From: Oceaniglobus ichthyenteri
GTDB taxonomy: Bacteria; Pseudomonadota; Alphaproteobacteria; Rhodobacterales; Rhodobacteraceae
Assembly (NCBI RefSeq): GCF_003057885.1
Contig: NZ_QAGK01000009.1
Span: 1-64,000 of the forward strand
DNA length: 64,000 bases
Reading direction: 5' to 3'
Part shown: positions 8,801-14,483 of the stretch, one piece after another
Layout: each line of letters starts with the position of its first letter
How positions within the stretch are numbered: position 1 is the first letter of the stretch
Notes under the pieces: generated by a model
Told to the model about the DNA's origin: nothing
Database searches by the model: none
What the model saw: only the letters and a program-made list of their open reading frames with translations
Made by a program: the position numbers and the translations under genes

Positions 8801-9116
8801 CGTCCAAGCCACGCGCGCGCAGGTCATAGGGGTCTAGGACCTCAAGCGCCTTGGCTTTGGCTGGGTCGAGCGGCATCAACCCCGCCTCGGCCATTCTTTT
8901 CATCAGGGCGGCCTTGCGGCGTAGATACCGATCACGCCGACGGCGCTGCGCACGGGCCGCACGGCGATCCGCCGCCAACGATTCTTTAGATTGCGGATCG
9001 CGTCCGTCCGAGAAGATGCGCACCCCACCATCTACTACGCCGGTGATCATCCCATCGTCTGTTTGGTAAAGCCACCAGCCGATTGAGTTCGTGCCAATAT
9101 CGAGACCTAAGCGCAT
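5886..9116 (-). CDS. cas9: CRISPR-associated endonuclease Cas9, subtype II-C
   Basis: About 1,076 aa, the compact size of II-C Cas9, which cuts DNA guided by crRNA and tracrRNA. RuvC-I is LGLDIGTNSIGWW with the catalytic Asp at residue 6 from the ATG. The Arg-rich bridge helix follows (ADRRAARAQRRRRDRYLRR, about residues 49-67). RuvC-II is EIVVELARDLK (Glu about 524). HNH is CDVDHILPFSR (His about 609), and the Asn of SNKTLC is about 623. RuvC-III is HHAIDAAVVAATD (His 756, Asp 759). All nuclease residues are present. A CPYTGK motif precedes the HNH core. The last 250 residues form the PAM-interacting region; PAM unknown. I prefer the ATG at 9116 over the GTG at 9122 because family members begin close to the RuvC-I strand. 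cas1 follows after 69 bp. Confidence 0.97.
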   Translation of the reverse strand: MRLGLDIGTNSIGWWLYQTDDGMITGVVDGGVRIFSDGRDPQSKESLAADRRAARAQRRRRDRYLRRKAALMKRMAEAGLMPLDPAKAKALEVLDPYDLRARGLDEALPLVQFGRALFHLNQRRGFKSNRKTDRGDNESGKIKDATARLDWAMRDGKARTYGEFLYMRQQEADDPKHVPTVRTRLSVALRDNAEKEEAGYDFYPDRRHLSEEFDALWETQATYHSALTDDLRNQIKTIIFHQRPLKTPEVGLCLFTDERRIPSAHPLNQRRILMETVNALRVVARGEAARDVTLQERDQIVHALDNKGHTKTLSGMTMKLKALGKVIKLRKDQSFTLETANRDAIACDPVRASLSHPDRMGRIWTTLDADAQWGVIQRIRDVQSDSEHDRLVDWLMDKHVLDRAQAQATANAPLPEGYGRLGLTATRRILAALESDVIPYSAAVAACGWSHSGGPTGEVLDTLPYYGQILDRHVIPGTYDESHDDVKRYGRITNPTVHIGLNQIRRLVNRIILVHGKPAEIVVELARDLKNSEEQKREIQKAIKKNTDAAIMRGKKLVNDLGQKDTGANRLRLRLWEDLGPTIGPRSCPYTGKPISASMIFSDQCDVDHILPFSRTLDDSFSNKTLCLKEANRLKGNKTPWEVWGDTPQWGEIAVNLKNLPDNKAWRFSPDAMERFEGETDFAARALKDTQYLSRIARAYLDALYDGADGKSHVWVVPGRLTEMLRRHWGLNGIEALTDSDTQTVKPKNRMDHRHHAIDAAVVAATDRSLIQRISKIAKHDEKTGAEQVVRSVPPPWDRFRDDIAAQLSKIIVSHRADHGRIDPQARAQGRDTTSGQLHNDTAYGVIDEGHVVSRTPLTSLKPGDIEVTTKGKNIRDPFLQKHLARVTRGLDGRAFEAALVAFARAAKLPDDTENPYFGLRRVRLSESLTKRARIEVADRNGKPFKAYKGDSNHCYEVWRLPGGKIKSQMVTTFEAHQAAVEKKPHPAAKRLLRFFKRDMIALERDGALFIGYVQKMKAGGLFIAPHTEANADARDRDSKDTFRFLNIGGGSLIKAKARRIHVDEMGRMRDPGPPR

Positions 9117-9128
9117 TAGCACATCCCC

Positions 9129-9157
9129 ATTATATCCTGTCAGATGTCCATACTAAA
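9129..9157 (-). promoter_or_regulatory. Candidate cas9 promoter
   Basis: On the minus strand a perfect TATAAT occupies 9129-9134, with TTTAGT (3 of 6 matches to the -35 consensus) 17 bp upstream at 9152-9157. Transcription would start near 9122, giving a leader of only a few bases before the ATG at 9116. Confidence 0.5.
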
Positions 9158-9192
9158 CCTTGATGGCATTTCTTTTTCAATCGATTAAATAC

Positions 9193-9198
9193 TTGACA
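9193..9198 (+). promoter_or_regulatory. Candidate -35 box of the tracrRNA promoter
   Basis: A perfect TTGACA lies 21 bp upstream of the anti-repeat. The sequence at -10 distance (TTTACCTAT, 9213-9221) is a poor match, so the start point is uncertain. The promoter diverges from that of cas9. Confidence 0.4.
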
Positions 9199-9219
9199 AT
9201 AACTTGCAGGCATTTACCT

Positions 9220-9308
9220 ATTGCTTTGTTCAAAATCCGCGTCGAGCTGTTAACAAGCATTCGATTGCACCACATAGAAACGCAGGCTACGGCCTGCGTT
9301 TCCATTTT
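9220..9308 (+). ncRNA. Predicted tracrRNA
   Basis: The stretch 9220-9254 (ATTGCTTTGTTCAA to GAGCTGTTAAC) is an anti-repeat. It contains an exact 15-nt match to the reverse complement of the CRISPR repeat (TGTTCAAAATCCGCG, 9227-9241). Pairing continues with bulges and G-U pairs to the 5' end of the repeat. A small nexus-like hairpin follows (GCATTCGATTGC, 9258-9269), then a perfect 10-bp stem with TACG loop (9278-9301) and TTTT. This is the usual tracrRNA order: anti-repeat, nexus, terminator. It lies between cas9 and alpA, transcribed away from cas9. Confidence 0.88.
9278..9308 (+). terminator. Rho-independent terminator of the tracrRNA
   Basis: AAACGCAGGC and GCCTGCGTTT form a perfect stem around the loop TACG, followed by CCATTTT. 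The T run is short, but the stem is strong and also forms the last tracrRNA hairpin. Confidence 0.8.
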
Positions 9309-9585
9309 GTGTCAAACAAACCCGGTGCGAGAACAGCGATAAAATTCTTCATCCTCTTTGAGCTTTGGGGCTGCATCAAACCGTGACGGGTCCAATCATA
9401 GCACAAAATATGCGAAATACTCTTGCAAGGTCCGAGTTGATTCGATAACCATCTTTCCCAAGGCCAACTGGCCCCAGTCGCGCAAGATGTGTCGACGGCA
9501 TTCAAAGTCCCTGTGGGGGCGATGGAGCCGTGCACATCCGCACTTCGTCTCCCTTGCCCTCGCACAAACGAAGGAGCAAATAGGG
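9309..9585. other. Intergenic region upstream of the AlpA-like gene
   Basis: About 277 bp without a supported gene. Longer frames that read into the AlpA-like gene from here lack ribosome binding sites and are not protein-like. It presumably holds the promoter of the replication module. Confidence 0.4.
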
Positions 9586-9783
9586 ATGACAAAAGTTAAA
9601 CCAACGATAATACTGCGCCTGCCGTCGGTGCTGCATATCACCGGGCTGTCGCGCAGCACGACTTACGCGATGATTGCCGAAGGCAATTTCCCCAGGCCAA
9701 TCAAGCTTGGCAAGCGCGCTGTTGGCTGGAAAGAAGCCGACGTGGCCGCGTGGGTGAACAACCGCACGCAGGACACCGCATAA
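9586..9783 (+). CDS. AlpA-family phage regulatory protein
   Basis: This 65-aa protein is a small MerR-like winged helix-turn-helix regulator: LPSVLHITGLSRSTTYAMI is the recognition motif and FPRPIKLGKRAVGWKEADV the wing and helix. AlpA relatives in P4-like elements control integrase or excision genes. The ATG at 9586 is chosen because AAGGAG lies at 9571-9576, 9 nt away, and the protein then has the family length. It leads the right-hand module, with the next gene 3 bp downstream. Confidence 0.88.
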   Translation: MTKVKPTIILRLPSVLHITGLSRSTTYAMIAEGNFPRPIKLGKRAVGWKEADVAAWVNNRTQDTA

Positions 9784-9786
9784 ACC

Positions 9787-10191
9787 ATGGTATGCAAAAA
9801 AATTGCGCCGTGCAGCGAGCAGGCTGACACGGCGCGGGACGTTTCGTTTGCGGATGCGACGAATGCCCGAAACATATCACGGGGAAAGTACAGGAACCAG
9901 CCGAACGGCACACGTTACCGCATCACGGCCAGCTGCGCCGAGCCCTTCATTATCACACTATGCGGTCGCACACCTCAATCTTTGGAGCAGTTGCGCCGCG
10001 CGAGCGTCAAGGGTTTCACACCGATCGAAAACCCGGCACCATGCGGGCGCGCGTATATCTCCAAGCTGCGCAAGATCGGCGTGGAAATTGAAATCATCTG
10101 CGAACCACATCGGGGGGCTTCCCCGAGGCATGATGCGCGCTATGTGCTGCGCTACAATGTGACCGCTGAAGTGGTGGGGGTGCGCCAATGA
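9787..10191 (+). CDS. Hypothetical protein of the replication module
   Basis: This 134-aa protein is not recognised with confidence. The middle part (RITASCAEPFIITLCGRTPQ, then LRRASVKGFTPIENPAPCG) and the segment YISKLRKIGVEIEIICEPH look like a winged-helix fold used in small DNA-binding proteins of integrated elements. It ends in a 4-bp ATGA overlap with the primase gene, and starts 3 bp after the AlpA gene, so the four genes appear to form one operon. The first 30 residues are weakly structured, and a later start is possible. Confidence 0.6.
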   Translation: MVCKKIAPCSEQADTARDVSFADATNARNISRGKYRNQPNGTRYRITASCAEPFIITLCGRTPQSLEQLRRASVKGFTPIENPAPCGRAYISKLRKIGVEIEIICEPHRGASPRHDARYVLRYNVTAEVVGVRQ

Positions 10192-11066
10192 CGGATGCAA
10201 AGCACCTCGCGCGTGACCTTCGCGGCAAATGGTACGGCAACTATGGGGTCGCACCTTGCCCTGCCTGCCAAAGCGAAGGCCGCAAAGGGCAGAATGCCCT
10301 GACGTTGGCCAACGGCGAAAACGGGCGGCTCTTGCTGGACTGCAAGAAATCCGGCTGCGCATATCGTGATATTCTGGTTGCAGCAGGCGTCATTCCTGGA
10401 AGCTGTGCGCCGCCAGACCCGGCGACTATTGCCCAGCACAGAGCTGAACAGCGCAAACAAGATGCGAAGCGTTCCGCGCAGGCGCAGCGTCTTTGGCAGG
10501 ATGCGCGACCAGTAGAAGGCACGCTGGCAGAGGCATATCTGAGGGGCCGGGGCATTACCTGCCCCCTTCCCAAGACCTTGCGTTTTCTACCCGCCTGTTG
10601 GCATCCGGTAGGAATACATCTTCCTGCGATGTTATCTTTTGTTGGTGTAGCCGAAGGCTTTGCGGCGCATCGAACATACCTTTCACCGACCGGTCGCAAG
10701 GCGGATGTTAAGCCCGCCAAGGCGATGCTGGGGCCTGTGAAAGGCGGGGCTGTGCGGCTCATTGAAACAAAAGGACCGCTGGTGGTGGCTGAAGGCATAG
10801 AAACTGCCCTTAGCCTTGCGTCCGGCCTGTTGCCCGCTCCTGCGTCCATATGGGCGGCGCTCTCAACCTCTGGCATCCGAGGACTACACCTACCCCCCGA
10901 TCCACACCGGCTGACCATCGCGCCTGACGGCGATGCCCCGGGCCGCGCGGCTGCGCACGCGTTGGCTGAACGCGCACACGGACTCGGCTGGGAGGTATCG
11001 CTTTTGCCTGTGCCGGATGGGCGCGACTGGAATGACCTTCTGACCATGAAGGGGGATGTAGCATGA
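10188..11066 (+). CDS. Toprim domain DNA primase-like protein
   Basis: This 292-aa protein resembles the primase part of phage and plasmid primase-helicases and probably starts replication of the excised element. The N-terminus has a zinc-binding set, CPAC (Cys24, Cys27) and CKKSGC (Cys52, Cys57). The toprim domain lies in the second half: VVAEGIETALSLASG with its conserved Glu, then APDGDAPGRAAA with the DGD metal site. It overlaps its neighbours by 4 bp on both sides (ATGA). No helicase domain is fused; the following DUF3987 protein may supply it. Confidence 0.88.
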   Translation: MTDAKHLARDLRGKWYGNYGVAPCPACQSEGRKGQNALTLANGENGRLLLDCKKSGCAYRDILVAAGVIPGSCAPPDPATIAQHRAEQRKQDAKRSAQAQRLWQDARPVEGTLAEAYLRGRGITCPLPKTLRFLPACWHPVGIHLPAMLSFVGVAEGFAAHRTYLSPTGRKADVKPAKAMLGPVKGGAVRLIETKGPLVVAEGIETALSLASGLLPAPASIWAALSTSGIRGLHLPPDPHRLTIAPDGDAPGRAAAHALAERAHGLGWEVSLLPVPDGRDWNDLLTMKGDVA

Positions 11067-12556
11067 AAATTCTCAAATCTATCCCGTTCGATACCGAAGG
11101 ACCGCAACCGTTAGTGCGGGAAATCCCAGCGGGTGAAGTCTATCCCGTAGAAGCACTCGGACCGCTACGCGCAGCCGTGGAGGCTGTGCAGGGCTCTACG
11201 CAAGCCCCCATCGCCATCCCAGCGGCCTCGGCGCTGGCGGCAGCGTCGCTGGCGGTTCAAGGCTTTGCCGATGTGGAGACACTCGGGGGTTTTGTCCCTG
11301 TGTCGCTCTATTTCCTGACCATCGCACGGTCGGGCGAGCGCAAGTCTAGTAGCGACAAACCGCTTCTGCAGGGCTTGCGTGAATATGAGCGCGAGCAAAG
11401 CGAAAACTATGACGTCGCGTCCAAGTCATGGGCGAAGGATTCCGAACTGTATGACGCAAGAAAAAAGAGCGCTCTGCGCGATGCTGTAAGCGCCAATCGT
11501 GATAAACGGACCGCAGCCGAAGCTGATCTGGCCGCACTAGGCGATCCGCCGGAAGCGCCTAAATTGCCAGACCGCACGGCAAGCGAACCAACGCTGGAAG
11601 GCTTGTTTCGCGCCTTCCAGCAGGGGCAACCCAGCCTCGGCCTCTTCTCCGATGAAGCTGCGCAGTTTCTCGGGGGCCATGCGATGAACGCGGACAATCG
11701 CATGAAAACCCTTGGCGGCTTGAACCGTCTTTGGGATGGCTCGGAAATCCAACGCACACGGGCGGGCGATGGTGTCTATACGTTGCGTGAGCGACGGTTG
11801 GCTATGCATCTGATGGCACAGCCTGTCGCTATCTATGGGTTCCTGTCAGACCCCCTTACGAGCGGCCTTGGCTTCCTCCCCCGATCCCTCATCTGCGAAC
11901 CCGAATCGAGTATCGGGCAGAGGCTTTTTGCAAATATGCGCAGGGATGATGCGTCGCTGGATGCGTTCGCGCAGCGGCTAAAAGCCATCTTGTCCAACGC
12001 GATGCCGACTTTGGACGATGGCCGCACGCTTAAACCAGCAAGATTGACGCTGACGTCCGACGCGCGAGCGCAGTTGGTGGAGTTCTCAGATGAGATCGAA
12101 AGGATGCAACTACCCGGTGGCACGCTCTCACATATCACTGGTGCAGCCTCAAAAATTGCTGAACAGGCGGCGCGTATGGCTGGCGTACTGACGCTCTGGA
12201 CGGATTTAGAAGCGCGCGAAGTTGAGGCCACCACGATGGCTGACGCAATCACACTTGCGCGGTTTTATTTGTCTGAAGCTTCACGTCTTGCAAGCGCGGC
12301 AACGGTATCAGCAGAAATCGACCGGGCCGAAACATTGCGAAAATGGCTCTTGGAAAACTGGCCGCATCCAGACATTACTTTGCGCGACGTGGTGCGGCTT
12401 GGGCCGAACCCACTGCGCGAAAGCCCAAAGGCAAGGGCGGCGCTGGCACTGTTGGAACGGCATGGTTGGTTGGTAGCGCTCGCCCCAGGAACGGTAATAC
12501 GCGGGGCTGCGCGCAAGGAGGCTTGGCAGATCGTGCAAGGTGCGCGCCAAATTTAA
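11063..12556 (+). CDS. DUF3987 (YfjI-like) protein
   Basis: This 497-aa protein belongs to the DUF3987 family, found beside primases in prophages, satellites and plasmids; a replicative helicase role is likely but not shown. The N-terminal core contains LYFLTIARSGERKSSSDKP, a loop resembling a Walker A region. Then come LFRAFQQGQPSLGLFSDEAA, with acidic DE at the expected Walker B position, and FLGGHAMNADNRMKTLGGL. The part around residues 150-206 exists as a diverged copy at 1923-2094. The gene ends VQGARQI. Downstream in-frame codons and a frameshifted segment (12664-12849) read like a lost C-terminal extension. Confidence 0.85.
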   Translation: MKILKSIPFDTEGPQPLVREIPAGEVYPVEALGPLRAAVEAVQGSTQAPIAIPAASALAAASLAVQGFADVETLGGFVPVSLYFLTIARSGERKSSSDKPLLQGLREYEREQSENYDVASKSWAKDSELYDARKKSALRDAVSANRDKRTAAEADLAALGDPPEAPKLPDRTASEPTLEGLFRAFQQGQPSLGLFSDEAAQFLGGHAMNADNRMKTLGGLNRLWDGSEIQRTRAGDGVYTLRERRLAMHLMAQPVAIYGFLSDPLTSGLGFLPRSLICEPESSIGQRLFANMRRDDASLDAFAQRLKAILSNAMPTLDDGRTLKPARLTLTSDARAQLVEFSDEIERMQLPGGTLSHITGAASKIAEQAARMAGVLTLWTDLEAREVEATTMADAITLARFYLSEASRLASAATVSAEIDRAETLRKWLLENWPHPDITLRDVVRLGPNPLRESPKARAALALLERHGWLVALAPGTVIRGAARKEAWQIVQGARQI

Positions 12557-12612
12557 TATCCAAAAACGTCAGACAAAATCGAAGAGGGCGGCGCACCGCT
12601 GACCCGCCCTCT

Positions 12613-12699
12613 TGTCGCAGTAGTCGCAAGTGTCGCAACGGTCATGACCCGGAAGCAAAAAACGCACGCCTTTATGTCGCGGAAGTCGCAGTTGTCGCA
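12613..12699 (+). repeat. Two clusters of three TGTCGCA-like units, 9-bp period
   Basis: Units start at 12613, 12622 and 12631 (TGTCGCA, AGTCGCA, TGTCGCA) and again at 12675, 12684 and 12693 (TGTCGCG, AGTCGCA, TGTCGCA). The reverse complement of the same heptamer forms a triplet inside int. The units encode VA-V-VA-type runs in whichever frame is read. Confidence 0.6.
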
Positions 12700-12849
12700 A
12701 CGGGTGCAGTCCAGAAGTATGAGTTGATAAGACTGGCGACACATCCGCCTGCCTGTGCTGTTTGCGGATTGGGTAATTGGATGGCCCTCCTGACAGATAG
12801 GATTTGCAGGGGTCTGCCCCTTCCCGCTCAAGACGCGACCGAGAGTTAG
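12664..12849 (+). pseudogene. Frameshifted C-terminal remnant with CxxC motif
   Basis: The frame reads LYVAEVAVVATGAVQ, then THPPACAVCGLGNWMALL and ends PAQDATES. The ACAVCG element looks like half of a zinc site at the end of a larger protein. It is out of frame with the DUF3987 gene just upstream, while 12557-12660 continues that gene's frame past its stop. I read this as a decayed tail of that gene or a neighbour. It has no start codon of its own with a ribosome binding site. Confidence 0.4.
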
Positions 12850-13224
12850 ATCGCGGTCGCGCTGAGCCAAGAACTTACGATCGGCAGCTGTAACTGTTTG
12901 TGTTAATGTCAGGGGAAAGGTTTCACACAGGCGGCGGGTGCGCTCGTAGCAGCGATAATAGTTGATGATATATTAGACGGTCGGATTTCCAGTAGTCGAT
13001 CGGCGGTTTTTTAACCAGCCGCCGCCGCTGACCGGAATGAAGGGTCGGAACAAGGAATATTCGAGGAAATGCGCGACGCGACTGGCTCACCAACAAGCGG
13101 GAGCGCGATGAGGGATTTATGCGAATAAACGCCCTGACCTTATCATTTGTCATCATCCAATCGCGAAGCGGCAAGGCGAATGAACTTGGTTACCATGTCC
13201 TGCGCATTCAGAGGTGGCCCTGAT
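12850..13224. other. Right end of the element, no gene seen
   Basis: No ORF here shows a start signal or a familiar family. An inverted repeat, GGCGGTTTTTTAACCAGCCG near 13002-13021, is the only clear local structure. The stretch appears to be non-coding end DNA of the element. Confidence 0.4.
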
Positions 13225-13249
13225 CTAGGTGGGGGATATAGTGGGGGAC
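13225..13249. promoter_or_regulatory. Right doublet of TGGGGGA boxes, candidate integrase arm sites
   Basis: Boxes start at 13230 and 13242, the same 12-bp spacing as at the left end, within a shared 15-bp block (13225-13239 matches 561-575). They lie 55 bp inside the right attachment core. Confidence 0.55.
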
Positions 13250-13293
13250 GTTCTTTTTGCTTATCCAGCAAAAACAAACACTTACCGGCGAAA

Positions 13294-13309
13294 AATGGCG
13301 GAGAAGGTG
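13294..13309. repeat. Right attachment core (attR) within tRNA-Ser
   Basis: Exact copy of the 16-bp repeat at 430-445. It covers the CCA end and acceptor stem of tRNA-Ser, so the tRNA remains complete after integration. Confidence 0.8.
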
Positions 13310-13385
13310 GGATTCGAACCCACGGTACGCTTTCACGCACGACGGTTTTCAAGACCGTTGCAATCGACCACTCTGCCACTTCTCC
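13296..13385 (-). tRNA. tRNA-Ser(TGA)
   Basis: The 90-nt minus-strand gene starts GGAGAAGTGGCAGAGTGG and ends GGTTCGAACCCCACCTTCTC-CGCCA. Acceptor stem GGAGAAG pairs with CTTCTCC, the discriminator is G, and CCA is encoded. The anticodon stem ACGGT/ACCGT encloses CTTGAAA, giving anticodon TGA. A long variable arm (class II tRNA) lies between the anticodon and T arms. It is the integration target of the element. Confidence 0.97.
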
Positions 13386-13600
13386 GGTTTGGGTGACTTA
13401 TCGCCCAAATTCCGATTCGGAAAGGGGGCTCTTGTACACGACAGTTTTATATTCCGGCGCGATGCGTCTCTTTCCTTGTTTCGTCGCGCACGGTACACTG
13501 TTTGCCAACTGGAGCGCTGACAGCGCTATTGAGTCACGAGCAGCAACGCCGGAGACCGGCAAACCGCACGGCAACGCCTGTGCATGGATGGGGGCAACCT
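13386..13600. other. Intergenic region between tRNA-Ser and SPOR gene
   Basis: Holds the tRNA promoter on the minus strand and presumably that of the SPOR lipoprotein gene on the plus strand. No gene is supported. Confidence 0.4.
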
Positions 13601-14452
13601 ATGACGCCAAACGTGGTGAAACTGACCGTTCTGGCGGGAATGCTGGCGGCATTGTCGGCATGCGAAGAGGGATTTGAGTTTCCGGGTGGCGATCGGCCGG
13701 AAACCGGGGATGAGGGCGCACAAACGATTGCGCCCACATCGACCCGTCTGGTCGAGCGTGACGTGGAATCGCCCGAAGTGTTTCAGAAATCCGAGGCCGG
13801 ATTGTGGGATGGCCGCCCGTCACTTGGCGGGGTTTGGGTGGCCCACCCGGATGTGACCGACCCCGAGCGGGTGATCATCCGCAATGACGTTAACAAGAAA
13901 TTCGTCATTGGCGCGCTGTTTCGGCGCGAACGCGATAATCCGGGCCCGCGCTTTCAGGTATCGTCTGATGCCGCCGAGGCATTGGGCATGGTGGCGGGGC
14001 AACCGGTCAAGGTTAACGTGACCGCGCTGCGCCGGGAAGAGGTGGCAGAAACGCCCCCCGCCCCGACCGAAGCCGCCATCGAAAAGCCAGAAGAGATCGA
14101 GGCATTGTCATTGGACGCGCCGTCGCCCGAGGCACCGGATGCGGGAATCACCGCCGCCGCCGTGAATGCGCCAGCCGCACCCGAACCCGCCGCCCCGCCC
14201 CCGGCCCGCACGTCAAACATAAAGAACCCGTTGATCCAGATCGGGATATTCAGTGTGCAGGCCAACGCCGACAATACCGCGACTGCCCTGCGCAGCGCCG
14301 GAATGATCCCCACGGTGCGCAAGGAATCGACCAAAGGCAAAACATTCTATCGGGTCGTTGTTGGCCCGGCGGCCACAAACACCGAACGCGCCGCGCTTTT
14401 GAAAAAAGTCAAAGCGTTGGGATTCAATGACGCCTATTTCACTTCGAACTGA
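13601..14452 (+). CDS. SPOR domain lipoprotein
   Basis: This 283-aa envelope protein starts MTPNVVKLTVLAGMLAALSAC, a lipoprotein signal with lipobox LSAC. A Pro/Ala-rich linker (about residues 145-205) leads to a C-terminal SPOR domain beginning NPLIQIGIFSVQANADN and ending GFNDAYFTSN, which binds denuded peptidoglycan at division sites. The ATG at 13601 is chosen because it places the signal peptide at the N-terminus. A D,D-carboxypeptidase gene follows after 31 bp, so both probably act in cell-wall remodelling. The middle section (RPSLGGVWVAHP, RFQVSSDAAEAL) resembles the RlpA-like double-psi neighbourhood, but this is not certain. Confidence 0.85.
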   Translation: MTPNVVKLTVLAGMLAALSACEEGFEFPGGDRPETGDEGAQTIAPTSTRLVERDVESPEVFQKSEAGLWDGRPSLGGVWVAHPDVTDPERVIIRNDVNKKFVIGALFRRERDNPGPRFQVSSDAAEALGMVAGQPVKVNVTALRREEVAETPPAPTEAAIEKPEEIEALSLDAPSPEAPDAGITAAAVNAPAAPEPAAPPPARTSNIKNPLIQIGIFSVQANADNTATALRSAGMIPTVRKESTKGKTFYRVVVGPAATNTERAALLKKVKALGFNDAYFTSN

Positions 14453-14483
14453 ATCCTTACGCCCCGACGCCAGGAGAATTGCC

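Noticed and set aside
12343-12663. First part of a 168-codon plus-strand frame
   Set aside because: Overlaps the end of the DUF3987 gene in another frame; only the tail after 12664 looks protein-like.
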